From: Myxococcaceae bacterium JPH2
Lineage (GTDB): Bacteria > Myxococcota > Myxococcia > Myxococcales > Myxococcaceae
Assembly: GCA_016458225.1 (NCBI GenBank)
Contig: JAEMGR010000017.1
Span: 1 to 64,000 of the forward strand
Direction of reading: 5' to 3'
DNA: 64,000 nucleotides
The stretch's first letter is position 1; each line of letters starts with the position of its first letter. Under the pieces are notes generated by a model that was not told where the DNA came from, did not search any database, and was given only the letters and a program-made list of their open reading frames with translations. Below are positions 1 to 11,238 of the stretch, one piece after another. The translations under genes were made by a program, and so were the position numbers.

Positions 1-366
1 GCCCCTGCCCCGAGTTGGAGTTGGGCCCTTCTGCTCGGCCCCTGCGGCGCTTCGCGTCCGGGCCGGCTCGCCATGGGCTGCTTGCTCCCGCAGGACCTGG
101 CAAGCCCTCCTCCCCGTCATTGCGTTTCAGTCCGTGGGCGGTCCTGCGTTCGATGCGCGGGCGCACGGATTCGGTGCTCCGCGGCGCGGGAAGACGGGGC
201 GCGCACCTGTAGCACTCAAACTCTCAAACTCGCGGATTCGTTGAGGAAACGCCTTCTGTTGGGCGTTTGACTCGTCGTCCGTGCTGGGTCTAGAGTCCCT
301 CCACTCCGCTTGGTCTCTGCGCCGCCTGCCGCGGTGCGTACCCCCGGCGCCGGGCGGCTCCACGAG
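1..366. other. Non-coding leader region upstream of the kinase gene
   Basis: No convincing gene is seen here. Short open frames exist on both strands but lack myxobacterial codon pattern, a ribosome-binding site or a recognisable product. The stretch holds a 7-bp perfect inverted repeat (AAACGCC at 247-253 with GGCGTTT at 262-268, 8-nt loop) and a sigma-70-like promoter at 267-296, which overlaps the right arm of the repeat. The repeat could be an operator or a weak terminator of a gene left of the window. Confidence 0.5.
267..296 (+). promoter_or_regulatory. Predicted sigma-70-type promoter of the kinase gene
   Basis: TTGACT at 267-272, an 18-nt spacer and TAGAGT at 291-296. Transcription would start near 303, giving a leader of about 64 nt before the ATG at 367. 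The -35 box overlaps the right arm of the inverted repeat 247-268, a possible repressor site. Consensus match only. Confidence 0.45.
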
Positions 367-3171
367 ATGAAGAAGCCGACCTTCTTTGGGAAGTACCTGC
401 TCCTCGAGCGCATCAACGTCGGCGGCATGGCGGAGGTGTTCATCGCGAAGGCCTTCGGTGTCGAGGGCTTCGAGCGCATCCTGGCCATCAAGAAGATCCT
501 CCCGACGATGGCCGAGGATGAGGAGTTCATCACGATGTTCATCGACGAGGCGCGGATCAGCGTTCAGCTGAACCACGCCAACGTCGTGCACATCCACGAA
601 CTCGGGAAGCATGACGACACGTACTTCATCGCCATGGAGTACGTGGCGGGTCGGGACGTGCGGACCATCCTGGAGCGCTACCGTCGCCGCAAGGAGATCA
701 TGCCCACCGCTCAGGCGGTGTTCATCGTCTCCAAGATGTGTGAGGGCCTCGACTACGCGCACCGCAAGAAGGACGCGCGCGGTCAGGACCTCCACATCAT
801 CCACCGCGACGTGTCGCCGCAGAACATCCTCGTCTCCTACGAAGGCGAGGTGAAGATCATCGACTTTGGCATCGCCAAGGCCGCCAATCGCTCGCAGAAG
901 ACGCAAGCCGGCATCCTCAAGGGGAAGTTTGGCTACATGAGCCCGGAGCAGGTCCGGGGCATGCCCATCGATCGGCGCAGCGACATCTTCGCCGTCGGCG
1001 TGCTGCTGTACGAGATGCTCACGGGCGAGAAACTCTTCGTCGGCGAGTCCGACTTCTCCACGCTGGAGAAGGTGCGCAACGCGGACGTCCCCACGCCTCG
1101 CGAGTTCAATCCGAACATCTCGGCGGGGCTGGAGAAGGTGGTCATGAAGGCTCTCGCGCGAGAGCCTGAGGAGCGCTACCAGTGGGCGTCTGACCTGCAG
1201 GAGGACCTCATGCGGTTCCTCCTCGCGGGCGATGCCATCTACTCGTCGAAGCATCTGTCCGGGTACATGAAGGAGGCCTTCGCGGAGGACTTGCTTCGCG
1301 AGGCCGAGAAGATGGAGCGCTATGCCTCCGTCGAGCGTCCGGATCAGATTGAAACATCGGGCGTGACGGTCCCTCCGCCGTCGCCGCGCCCGTCTCGGGC
1401 CAGTCGCGCGGTCGCGGGGCCTGCTGCGGGCCGCTCGCCCACGGCGCCTGCCGCACCTGCTCCGGGGTATGTGCCCCCGCCCACGGCTGAAGAGCTGGCC
1501 GAGATGGATGGCGCGGCAGACAAGACGCAGATCGTCGACTCCACCAACGCCGCTTTCCTCTCACCTGAGACTCGGGTGGCCGAGAGCAGTGTGGTGGTGG
1601 ATGACAGTGCCACGGGCCGCACCGAGAACCCGATGGCCAAGGTGAGCAGCACCAGCGCCGCCTATCCCAGCCCCTATTCAGGTCAGGAGTCCTCGCGCGC
1701 TCCCAAGAGCAAGAGCGGGCCCAAGGCTCAGGTGGTCATCGGCGACGAGGAGGGTGAGGGCTACGCCGGCGCCACGATGATTGGTCCGGCGCCGTCGGCG
1801 CCCCCTGCCCGAGGCCGGCCCGCTGCTCCCGAGCCGGAGGAGAGCACTGGGAACATGGTCGTTCCGTCCAACCTGCGCTCGAATGGCGCGCGTGGACGGG
1901 CCCGCCAGGAGGAGCCGCCCGAGGATGAGGTCGGCGACGGCTACGACGCGCCTCCGGAAGACGATGGGTACGGCCAGCAGGGGCCGGACGACTACGGTGA
2001 CGAGGAGCGCGGCGCGGCCGAGCAGGACGAGGAGACCGCGGGCTCTCGGGCGCCGGGTGGGGCGAAGAAGCCCTCCAAGCCCGCGAAGAACCCTCCCGCG
2101 AAGCCTGTGAAGGCGAGCGCGCCTGCCAAGGCGAAGGCGTCCAGCGGGAAGGGGATCCCCAAGCCCGCCATCATCGGCGCTGCGGCGCTCGTGGCCTTGT
2201 TGCTGGTCGCGGGGCTCGCCGTCGTCATGCGGAAGCCCTCGACGGGCTCTGCGACGTTCGTCGTGACGCCGTCGGCTGGTGCCACCGTGAAGGTGGATGG
2301 GCGACCGGTGAAGATCAACGACGTCGTGGCGCTGAAGCCCGGTCGGCATCAGGTTGCGGCGATTGCTCCGGGGTATCAGCCCCTGGTTCAGCAGGTCGAC
2401 GTGGTGGCTGGGCAGGAGGCCGCTGTCGTCAGCCTTCAGCTCGTCCCCTCGCAGCCTCCTGGGAACACGCCTCCACCGCCGCCCGAGCCGAAGCCCACTC
2501 CCGTGGCGGCTCAGGAGCCGTCTGGTGTGAAGCCGACCCCCGAGGTCAAGCCCACGGCCACGCCGGAGCCGGTCGAGAAGCCCGCGCCGGAGACCAAGCC
2601 GACGACCGTCGCCACCCCCGAGCCCACACCGCCGCCGAAGCCCGCGACCTTCACCGCTACGTTCGATGGCGATGATGGGGCGGAGATCTCCGTTGAGGGC
2701 AAGCCAGCGGGGAAGGCTCCGAGCGCTCGAATGCCTGGGCTGACAGTGGGCAAGTCCTACAAGTTCACGGCGCGCCTTGCGGGCTTCAAGCCGTACTCGG
2801 GCCGCTTCGAGTCGGATGGGAGCGATGAGCTCAAGGTGACCTTCGCGTTGGAGAAGGAGCCAGAGCGGGAGCCGCCACCTTCTCGGACGCCGAAGCCGGC
2901 GCCGCCGCCGCCCGTTGCCGCGGTGAAGGCTCCCCCCAAGGCCGCGGTGATGGGCAAGTTCGCTTGCAGCACCAAGCCCGCGGGCGCGCAGATCTGGGTG
3001 GACGGAAAGAACACCGGACGCGAGACCCCCGTGGCGTTGGGTAATCCGCTGATGCTGCCCGTGGGCAAGCGAAAGATTGTCTTCAAGCTCAACGGCAAGT
3101 CGACCAAGCCTCAGGTCGTTCCTATCTCTGAGGACGGGGTCGCCAAGCTGGTCAACGTGCCTATCGAATGA
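367..3171 (+). CDS. Membrane Ser/Thr protein kinase with PEGA repeats
   Basis: A 934-residue bacterial Hanks-type kinase. The kinase domain is at the N-terminus: ATP-binding Lys42 in LAIKK, catalytic HRD at 146-148 followed by VSPQN, DFG at 166-168 and an SPE motif. A long Pro/Ala/acidic linker follows. One transmembrane helix at about 601-622 precedes three PEGA-like beta repeats in the extracytoplasmic C-terminal third. It should phosphorylate cytoplasmic proteins in response to a cue sensed outside the membrane or at the wall; substrates are unknown. The ATG at 367 is chosen because the kinase fold begins right after it; an in-frame start at 310 would add a non-conserved stretch. A sigma-70-like promoter lies at 267-296 and a hairpin follows the stop. 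Confidence 0.9.
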   Translation: MKKPTFFGKYLLLERINVGGMAEVFIAKAFGVEGFERILAIKKILPTMAEDEEFITMFIDEARISVQLNHANVVHIHELGKHDDTYFIAMEYVAGRDVRTILERYRRRKEIMPTAQAVFIVSKMCEGLDYAHRKKDARGQDLHIIHRDVSPQNILVSYEGEVKIIDFGIAKAANRSQKTQAGILKGKFGYMSPEQVRGMPIDRRSDIFAVGVLLYEMLTGEKLFVGESDFSTLEKVRNADVPTPREFNPNISAGLEKVVMKALAREPEERYQWASDLQEDLMRFLLAGDAIYSSKHLSGYMKEAFAEDLLREAEKMERYASVERPDQIETSGVTVPPPSPRPSRASRAVAGPAAGRSPTAPAAPAPGYVPPPTAEELAEMDGAADKTQIVDSTNAAFLSPETRVAESSVVVDDSATGRTENPMAKVSSTSAAYPSPYSGQESSRAPKSKSGPKAQVVIGDEEGEGYAGATMIGPAPSAPPARGRPAAPEPEESTGNMVVPSNLRSNGARGRARQEEPPEDEVGDGYDAPPEDDGYGQQGPDDYGDEERGAAEQDEETAGSRAPGGAKKPSKPAKNPPAKPVKASAPAKAKASSGKGIPKPAIIGAAALVALLLVAGLAVVMRKPSTGSATFVVTPSAGATVKVDGRPVKINDVVALKPGRHQVAAIAPGYQPLVQQVDVVAGQEAAVVSLQLVPSQPPGNTPPPPPEPKPTPVAAQEPSGVKPTPEVKPTATPEPVEKPAPETKPTTVATPEPTPPPKPATFTATFDGDDGAEISVEGKPAGKAPSARMPGLTVGKSYKFTARLAGFKPYSGRFESDGSDELKVTFALEKEPEREPPPSRTPKPAPPPPVAAVKAPPKAAVMGKFACSTKPAGAQIWVDGKNTGRETPVALGNPLMLPVGKRKIVFKLNGKSTKPQVVPISEDGVAKLVNVPIE

Positions 3172-3222
3172 GCGTGCTGGCATCCGACACCCGCTCCGAA
3201 TTGTTGAAAGGAGAGGGTGCTC

Positions 3223-3240
3223 GGGGCGTTATGACGCCCC
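3223..3240 (+). terminator. Hairpin after the kinase gene
   Basis: Perfect 7-bp stem (GGGGCGT, loop TATG, ACGCCCC) 52 nt after the kinase stop and 35 nt before the next gene. There is no T-run after it, so it could be a weak terminator or a 5' leader structure of the KamA-like operon. Confidence 0.35.
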
Positions 3241-3274
3241 CGCACGCGACGCTAAACGCTAAGGTGACGCGCCC

Positions 3275-4645
3275 ATGACGACGACGCACATTCGGGGCAA
3301 GGCCGAGGCCGGCCCTGCTCAGCAGCCCTTTACCTATCCGCTCCGTAAGGAGTTCATCGAGCCCGACTGGCGCCGCATTCCTGGCTACAAGGACGTGACG
3401 GCCGCGGAGTGGGAAAGCGCTGTCTGGCAGCGCAAGCACACCGTCAAGAACCTGAAGGAGCTGAAGGCGACCCTGGGCGCCCTGCTTCCCGAGGACCTGG
3501 CGGAGAGCATCGAGCAGGACCAGAAGCAGCGCGCGACGATGTCGCTGCTCGTCCCCCCGCAGATGCTCAACACCATGAACCTGGAGGACCTCTGGAGCGA
3601 TCCGGTCCGCAGGTACATGCTCCCCGCGCTGGCGGACCGTCGCACGGACTGGCCCAACCACCCGAAGGCCAGCCGCGACAGCCTCCACGAGCAGGACATG
3701 TGGGTCGTCGAGGGCCTCACGCATCGCTATCCCACCAAGGTGCTGGCGGAGATGCTGCCCACCTGTCCCCAATACTGCGGGCACTGCACGCGCATGGACC
3801 TGGTGGGCAATGACGTGCCCCAGGTGTCCAAGCACAAGTTCGCGGTGGGACAGAAGGAGCGCTACGAGCAGATGCTCGACTACCTGCGCCGCACGCCCAC
3901 CGTGCGCGACGTGGTTGTCTCCGGCGGCGATATCGCCAACCTGCCCATCCAAGCCCTGGAGCCGTTCGTCAGCGCGCTGCTGGACATCCCGAACATCCGG
4001 GACATCCGTCTGGCCAGCAAGGGCCTGATGGCCATTCCGCAGCACTTCCTCCAGGATAGCGTCCTGCAGGGGCTGGACCGTCTGGCGAAGAAGGCCATCG
4101 AGCGGGGCGTGGACCTGGCGCTGCACACGCACGTCAATCACGCGCAGCAGCTCACGCCGCTCGTGGGCAAGGCCGTGCGCAAGCTGCACGAGATGGGCTT
4201 CCGAGACGTGCGCAACCAGGGCGTGTTGCTGCGCGGAGTGAACGACAGCTCGCAGGCCCTGCTGGACCTGTGCTTCACGCTGCTCGATCACGCGAAGATC
4301 CTGCCGTACTACTTCTACATGTGCGACATGATCCCCAACAGCGAGCACTGGCGGCTCTCGGTGGATCAGGCGCAGAAGCTCCAGCACGACATCATGGGCT
4401 ACATGCCGGGCTTCGCCACGCCGCGCATCGTCTGTGACGTTCCCTTCGTGGGGAAGCGCTGGGTGCATCAGGTGGCCGAGTACGATCGCGAGCGCGGCAT
4501 CTCGTACTGGACGAAGAACTACCGGACCAGCGTGGAGGCGAATGACGCCGACGCGCTCAGCCGGAAGTACGAGTACTTCGATCCGATCGACGTGCTGCCC
4601 GAGGCCGGTCAGGCGTGGTGGCGGGAGCAGCAGAAGGCGGCGTGA
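3275..4645 (+). CDS. KamA-family radical SAM protein with a divergent PLP loop
   Basis: A 456-residue homologue of lysine 2,3-aminomutase. The radical SAM cluster motif is Cys164-x3-Cys168-x2-Cys171, followed by TR as in the family. Near the C-terminus, the usual PLP-binding PGGGGK is replaced by PFVGK with Lys394 retained. The Asp residues that contact the side-chain amino group in lysine aminomutase have counterparts in CDM and in CDVPFVGK (Asp388). The length and order match the family, so an SAM- and PLP-dependent amino-group migration is likely, but the altered loop makes the substrate uncertain. Its stop overlaps the start of a second KamA homologue, so the two are translationally coupled. 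Confidence 0.8.
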   Translation: MTTTHIRGKAEAGPAQQPFTYPLRKEFIEPDWRRIPGYKDVTAAEWESAVWQRKHTVKNLKELKATLGALLPEDLAESIEQDQKQRATMSLLVPPQMLNTMNLEDLWSDPVRRYMLPALADRRTDWPNHPKASRDSLHEQDMWVVEGLTHRYPTKVLAEMLPTCPQYCGHCTRMDLVGNDVPQVSKHKFAVGQKERYEQMLDYLRRTPTVRDVVVSGGDIANLPIQALEPFVSALLDIPNIRDIRLASKGLMAIPQHFLQDSVLQGLDRLAKKAIERGVDLALHTHVNHAQQLTPLVGKAVRKLHEMGFRDVRNQGVLLRGVNDSSQALLDLCFTLLDHAKILPYYFYMCDMIPNSEHWRLSVDQAQKLQHDIMGYMPGFATPRIVCDVPFVGKRWVHQVAEYDRERGISYWTKNYRTSVEANDADALSRKYEYFDPIDVLPEAGQAWWREQQKAA

Positions 4646-5871
4646 TGATTTCCTCCGTGCTTCCGGTGACCGGTTCACCGGAGCCGCGTACCGCGCGTCC
4701 CTCGACGAGTGTTCAGGGGCGCGCGCGTCTGTTCCCCTCCGCGACCGATGCGGAGTGGAGCGATTGGCGCTGGCAGCAGCGCCACGCGGTGCGCAACTTG
4801 GAGCAGCTCGAGAAGTACATCGCGCTGACTCCCGATGAGCGTGCGGGCGTGCAGGAGACGTCCGAGCTGTTCCGCATTGGGATCAGCCCGTACTACCTGT
4901 CGCTCATTGATCCCGAGCATCCCTTCTGCCCGGTGCGCATGCAGTCCATCCCGGTGCGCGCCGAGGCACGGATCCGCCCGGGCGAGCTGACGGATCCGCT
5001 GGGCGAGGACAAGACGCGTCCGGAGGAGTGCATCGTCCACAAGTATCCGGACCGAGTGCTCTTCCTCGCCATCGACACGTGCTCGGTCTACTGCCGGCAC
5101 TGCACGCGGCGGCGCATCACCAAGGGCGGTGAGGCGGAGCTGACCAAGGATCAGATTCGCCGGGGCATCGAGTACATCGAGCGTCACCCCGAGGTTCGTG
5201 ACGTCCTCATCTCGGGAGGGGATCCGTTCCTTCTCAGTGAGGAGCGGCTGGAGTCCATCCTGGAGCCGCTGACTCGCATCCCGCATGTGGAGATGATCCG
5301 CATCGGGACGCGCGTGCCGGTGTGTCTGCCCATGCGTGTGACGGACTCGCTCGCGCGCATGCTGCGGCGCCATGCGCCCGTCTATGTCATCACTCACTTC
5401 AATCACCCGAAGGAAGTGACGGCCGAGGCTCGCGAGGCGTGTGAGCGATTGGTGGACCACGGTGTGCCGGTGGAGAACCAGGCCGTGCTGATGCGGCGGC
5501 TCAACTCGGACGCGCGCATCATCAAAGAGCTGTCGCACGTTCTGCTGCGCAGCCGGGTGCGGCCGTACTACCTGCACCAGATGGATGTGGCCGAGGGCTG
5601 CGAGCATCTGCGTACGCCCATCGCGAAGGGCGTGGAGATTCTCCAGCAGCTCCGCGGGTTCACGTCCGGGCTCGCGGTGCCACACCTCGCGGTGGATCTG
5701 CCCGGGGGCGGCGGCAAGGTGACGCTTCAGCCGGATTACGTCATCGAGCGCAGCGAGCACGAGACGGTCTTCCGCAACTTCAAGGGTCAGCGCTACGCCT
5801 ACCCCGAGCCGGAAGAGACTGACTGCTCCTGCCCCTATGACGACGTGTGGCGAGCGCGCGACGCTCGGTGA
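4645..5871 (+). CDS. KamA-family aminomutase (lysine 2,3-aminomutase-like)
   Basis: A 408-residue radical SAM enzyme with all hallmark elements: Cys146-x3-Cys150-x2-Cys153 for the iron-sulfur cluster, TRRR after it, and a canonical PGGGGK with PLP lysine Lys358. Asp residues in QMDV and in VDLPGGGGK correspond to those that bind the lysine epsilon-amino group, which favours lysine or a similar diamino acid over glutamate. In family members this makes L-beta-lysine, used in osmolyte, antibiotic or fermentation pathways. The ATG overlaps the preceding TGA by one base; a GTG 30 nt upstream is less likely. Adjacent to a diverged paralogue, so the products may act on related substrates or form a heteromer. 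Confidence 0.85.
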   Translation: MISSVLPVTGSPEPRTARPSTSVQGRARLFPSATDAEWSDWRWQQRHAVRNLEQLEKYIALTPDERAGVQETSELFRIGISPYYLSLIDPEHPFCPVRMQSIPVRAEARIRPGELTDPLGEDKTRPEECIVHKYPDRVLFLAIDTCSVYCRHCTRRRITKGGEAELTKDQIRRGIEYIERHPEVRDVLISGGDPFLLSEERLESILEPLTRIPHVEMIRIGTRVPVCLPMRVTDSLARMLRRHAPVYVITHFNHPKEVTAEAREACERLVDHGVPVENQAVLMRRLNSDARIIKELSHVLLRSRVRPYYLHQMDVAEGCEHLRTPIAKGVEILQQLRGFTSGLAVPHLAVDLPGGGGKVTLQPDYVIERSEHETVFRNFKGQRYAYPEPEETDCSCPYDDVWRARDAR

Positions 5872-5875
5872 CAGG

Positions 5876-5904
5876 ACTCCCGGGGGAGAAGGCCCGGGAG
5901 TTTC
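5876..5904. terminator. Rho-independent terminator between convergent genes
   Basis: Perfect 9-bp stem: ACTCCCGGG at 5876-5884 and CCCGGGAGT at 5893-5901, then TTTC. It lies 5 nt after the second KamA stop and faces a convergent gene on the minus strand, so it may work in both directions. Confidence 0.65.
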
Positions 5905-5999
5905 GAGGTTCAGCACTCACGCCTGAGTTGCTTGGCGCTGTCCTGGGCCAGACCTGTGATGCGGAGACTCTCGGAGGGAAGCGTCGAGGGGCTGCTTGC

Positions 6000-6641
6000 T
6001 CAGTGCGAGCGCTTGCCGTGCTTGGCGCTGCCTGACTTCTTCGCGCTGCCGCCCTTCTTGGAGGACCTCGAGACGGCCTTCGTGGGAAGGGGCTCGGCGT
6101 CCTCGGGGGCGGCGGCTACCTCTTCACCTGCGGCGGGGAGGGCTTCGCCCGGCAGGCCCACTTCGACGATGGGAGGGGCGTCCGCAGTGGCCTCCAGCTC
6201 CACAGGATCCGCGTCGCTGAAGCCCTTCTGGATGGGGATCTCGCCGTTGGCCGGGCCCTCGGGGGGCTTCTTCGCGGCCTCTTGGGCGGCGGCGACCTTG
6301 GCGGCCTCGTCCTGGCGCTTCTGCGCGGCGTCCGCCTGCGCGCTGTCCTCCCGGCCCATCCGCGCCGTGTAGCGCGCGTACTCCTTCGCGGAGACGCCGT
6401 GCTTGGCCAACACCTGCGAGGAAGCCTCCGACTGCTGGCGGATGACCTCCTTGCGCTCGGCGCTGCTCAGCTCGGATGGCTTCCGGTTGCCGTTGGCCGC
6501 GTCCACCTTGGCCTGGGCCTTGCTCTCGTCTCGGCGAATCTCCGCGACCTTCTCGGGCGTCAGGGCGCTGTCCTCCGCGCGGGAGGAGGCTGGCAACGCG
6601 AGGCACGCTGCGGCCAGGGCGAGAGAGAGACGGGGGGACAT
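6000..6641 (-). CDS. Secreted hypothetical protein with charged coil and Lys/Ser tail
   Basis: 213 residues, not recognised. A clear signal peptide (MSPRLSLALAAACLALPASSRA) precedes a charged, probably helical region rich in Lys, Glu, Ala and Gln, then an acidic/Pro/Ala segment, and a C-terminus rich in Lys, Ser, Gly and His. The start at 6641 is favoured because GAGGAG lies just upstream on the minus strand; a longer frame to 6677 lacks this. Likely periplasmic or surface-associated. Convergent with the KamA pair. Confidence 0.6.
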   Translation of the reverse strand: MSPRLSLALAAACLALPASSRAEDSALTPEKVAEIRRDESKAQAKVDAANGNRKPSELSSAERKEVIRQQSEASSQVLAKHGVSAKEYARYTARMGREDSAQADAAQKRQDEAAKVAAAQEAAKKPPEGPANGEIPIQKGFSDADPVELEATADAPPIVEVGLPGEALPAAGEEVAAAPEDAEPLPTKAVSRSSKKGGSAKKSGSAKHGKRSH

Positions 6642-6741
6642 GGGGGCTCCTCGATGCGAACCGGGAAGACGCGGCATCTAAGCATGCCCCCGAGACGGGC
6701 GCACCACGCGATGCGTCCCTTGCTCGAGATGGGCCCGCGTC

Positions 6742-7077
6742 TTAGCCGTTCTGGCAGCGCGCGCACTCGTCGTTGGCGTTGGCGCACTGCTCGCGGGCTT
6801 GGGCGCAGCGGGGCGGGAGATCATCGCGGTCGGCGTTGCGCTCCGCGAGCGCGCAGAGGTGTTCCGCCGCGGCGCAAGTCTCTGGCGCGAGGGCGCAGCG
6901 GTCCCCGCAGGACAGGTCGTCCTCGTGGGCTCGCGATTCCAACTCCTCGAGACGGGACGAGGCCGCGTCGAGGGCCGCGTCGTCATCTCCAGCCACACGG
7001 GTGTCGACATGCTTCGCGCAGCCAGCCACGGCGAGGCCGACCGCGAGTGCCAGCAGGGAGGTCCGGAGCGTCCGCAT
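6742..7077 (-). CDS. Small cysteine-rich lipoprotein
   Basis: 111 residues. Signal peptide with lipobox LAVAGC, so the mature protein begins at Cys20. The rest is acidic and holds eight further Cys in short spacings, e.g. CGDRC, CANANDEC and CARC, suggesting disulfides or metal binding in the periplasm. The start is set at 7077; upstream GTG (7095) and ATG (7089) are possible alternatives. Function unknown. It precedes the secreted coil protein on the same strand, about 100 nt away. Confidence 0.65.
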   Translation of the reverse strand: MRTLRTSLLALAVGLAVAGCAKHVDTRVAGDDDAALDAASSRLEELESRAHEDDLSCGDRCALAPETCAAAEHLCALAERNADRDDLPPRCAQAREQCANANDECARCQNG

Positions 7078-7116
7078 GGCATTCCCCATAGGCACGGCTC
7101 GACAGGGCGTCCAGCC

Positions 7117-7677
7117 TCAACGCCGCTCGGGTGAGGACATGTGACGTTCGGGCCGCGGAGTGGGCTCCGGGGGGCGCGTCCAATACAGCCACGCGGTGAC
7201 TGCCAGGAGGGCCAAGACCGCCAGCCTTCGGAGCCAGTCCTCGCGGCGTCGCTTGGGGGATTCGGCGTCCGCTCGGGCGGCGTCGGCCAGCGCGGCCTCG
7301 ACCTCGGGGCCGGTGGCGTTCAGCCGACGACAAGCGTCCGCCACAGGCACCAGCGCGACGGGCAGCGGCGCCGAGTCTCGCTCCAAGGCCGTGTCCAGCA
7401 TGCGCGCCCAGGCGGTCTCCTCATCCGCGCTCTCGGGGGGCCTGGCTGGCGCTCCGAGTCGTCGGCTCAGCGCGACTCCGGAGCGCAGGAGCAGCACCTG
7501 GAAGGACTCGATGGGGATGCCGTACCAGGTGGCGCACTCGGGGGAGGGGCGGCGCTCGACCAGTCGGCGGACCAGGACGGCGGCGGCGCGAGGCTCCAGG
7601 GCGCGCAGGCCGGTGGCGAGGGCGGCAGGGGCGAGGCGGGCCACGTCGGGGACAGAGGTGCTCACGGTGGGAGTCAT
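7117..7677 (-). CDS. Hypothetical protein with C-terminal membrane anchor
   Basis: 186 residues, not recognised. The N-terminal half is Ala/Arg/Leu-rich and probably alpha-helical. A single transmembrane helix near the C-terminus (LRRLAVLALLAVTAWLYW) is followed by a Pro/Arg-rich tail, so the bulk should lie in the cytoplasm. It is divergently arranged with the SpoIID-domain gene, sharing a 57-nt intergenic region, and lies upstream of the Cys-rich lipoprotein on the same strand. Confidence 0.6.
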   Translation of the reverse strand: MTPTVSTSVPDVARLAPAALATGLRALEPRAAAVLVRRLVERRPSPECATWYGIPIESFQVLLLRSGVALSRRLGAPARPPESADEETAWARMLDTALERDSAPLPVALVPVADACRRLNATGPEVEAALADAARADAESPKRRREDWLRRLAVLALLAVTAWLYWTRPPEPTPRPERHMSSPERR

Positions 7678-7699
7678 AGGGCATCCCGCGGCCGTTTTC

Positions 7700-7727
7700 T
7701 TGAGGCGGCGACTTGCCCTCCTACACT
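7700..7727 (+). promoter_or_regulatory. Predicted promoter of the SpoIID-domain gene, leaderless spacing
   Basis: TTGAGG at 7700-7705, 16-nt spacer, TACACT at 7722-7727. A start site 7 nt downstream would be position 7734, directly before the ATG at 7735, and no Shine-Dalgarno sequence is visible. This suggests a leaderless mRNA. Confidence 0.4.
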
Positions 7728-7734
7728 CCCGAGC

Positions 7735-8841
7735 ATGTTGCGACCTGTCGCACTGGCACTCCTGTTGCTCTCACCTCTGCCCGCGCTCGCCGTGGAGACC
7801 ATGCGCATTGCCATGGAGGATGCCGATGGCGAGGTGCGCGTGAGCGGTCGAGGCCTCGCCATGGGGAGTGACGCGGAGGATGCCCAGTTCGTCCCGCTGT
7901 CGGGCGGACAGGCCTTGGTTCGCCGGCGTGGCGGGAGGCTGGAGGTCAACGGCGCGCCCGTCATGGGAGACGCCGTGCGCTTCCGCGCGGGTGCCGATGC
8001 CATTGATGCAGGTGTCCCGGGGGATCAGCCGCTGCGCGCAGGGGGCTCGCAGGTGCGCGGTGACGTGGTGGTTCGCACGTTCAAGGACGGGCTCCAGCTC
8101 ATCAATGTCATCTCGTTGGAGGACTACCTGGCCGCGGTCCTGGGCAGCGAGATGCCCGTGTCCTTCCCGCTGGAGGCGCTCAAGGCCCAGGCGGTCGCCG
8201 CGCGCACGTACGCGCTCCAGAAGAAGCTGGAGGCCTACAGCAACGCCTTCCACCTGGGCAGCAGCGTGCTCCATCAGGTGTATGGCGGCGTCAATCGCGA
8301 GGACCCCAAGACGCGCGCCGCCGTGGAGGCCACTCGGGGCGAGGTGCTCACGTTCGAGCTGGCGCCCATCGAGGCCTACTTCCACGCCTCGTGCGGGGGG
8401 CGCACCGAGTCGGGGCTCGCCGCCCTCCAGCGCGACCTCCCGTACCTGCGGCCCGTCGACTGCCCATGTGGCCGGCTGCCGGCGAGCAAGTGGACCGCCA
8501 CGATGTCCGACGGCGAGCTGCGCTCCGCCCTGCGCGCCTCTCCCGAGGGGCTGAAGGTGACGGGGCGCACGGACACGCACCGGGTGACGCGGGTGACGCT
8601 CGGGGATGGCTCGGTGGTGGACGGGGTGCAGCTGCGGCGCAAGCTGGGCTACACGCGGCTCAAGAGCCTGGACTTCGACGTCGAGCGCACTGCGCACGGC
8701 TACACGTTCTCCGGCCGGGGATACGGCCACGGCGCGGGGCTGTGCCAGTGGGGCGCCAAGGCCCTCGCGGACCAGGGCCGCGACTACCGGGCCATCCTCT
8801 CGCACTACTACCCAGGGGCTGAGCTCCAGCACCTGTACTGA
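7735..8841 (+). CDS. SpoIID/LytB-domain protein, exported
   Basis: 368 residues with a signal peptide (LALLLLSPLPALA). The SpoIID domain fills the C-terminal two thirds: EDYLAAVLGSEMP, then FPLEALKAQAVAARTYAL, and a GYGHGAGLCQWGA block near the end. In Bacillus, SpoIID is a lytic transglycosylase that trims stem-less glycan strands during engulfment; homologues in Gram-negative bacteria are thought to act in peptidoglycan remodelling. A wall-remodelling role in the periplasm, perhaps during sporulation or division, is therefore inferred. The long open frame upstream overlaps a divergent gene and has no start evidence, so ATG 7735 is used. Confidence 0.85.
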   Translation: MLRPVALALLLLSPLPALAVETMRIAMEDADGEVRVSGRGLAMGSDAEDAQFVPLSGGQALVRRRGGRLEVNGAPVMGDAVRFRAGADAIDAGVPGDQPLRAGGSQVRGDVVVRTFKDGLQLINVISLEDYLAAVLGSEMPVSFPLEALKAQAVAARTYALQKKLEAYSNAFHLGSSVLHQVYGGVNREDPKTRAAVEATRGEVLTFELAPIEAYFHASCGGRTESGLAALQRDLPYLRPVDCPCGRLPASKWTATMSDGELRSALRASPEGLKVTGRTDTHRVTRVTLGDGSVVDGVQLRRKLGYTRLKSLDFDVERTAHGYTFSGRGYGHGAGLCQWGAKALADQGRDYRAILSHYYPGAELQHLY

Positions 8842-8898
8842 CCGAGCCTCACCGCGAGATTCCGTGACGGCGCGCGGGCTGCTACAAGCGCTGCCCCC

Positions 8899-11174
<2,276 letters not shown>

Positions 11175-11209
11175 ACAACCGGTTGGATTGCCAGGGTTCC
11201 GGCGTTCAC

Positions 11210-11238
11210 TTGCTCGCGTGGGACGCCCTTGCTAAGAG
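11210..11238 (+). promoter_or_regulatory. Possible promoter of yajC-secDF
   Basis: TTGCTC at 11210-11215, 17-nt spacer, TAAGAG at 11233-11238. The leader to the GTG at 11320 would be about 75 nt. Only a moderate consensus match. Confidence 0.3.

Noticed and set aside
127-1254. Long open frame on the minus strand over the kinase gene
   Set aside because: Typical antisense shadow in high-GC DNA: rich in His, Arg, Leu, Val and Asp, no ribosome-binding site, overlaps a clear kinase.
3161-4678. 505-codon minus-strand frame over the first KamA gene
   Set aside because: Shadow frame; composition His/Gln/Val/Arg-rich with no recognisable motif, opposite a well-supported radical SAM enzyme.
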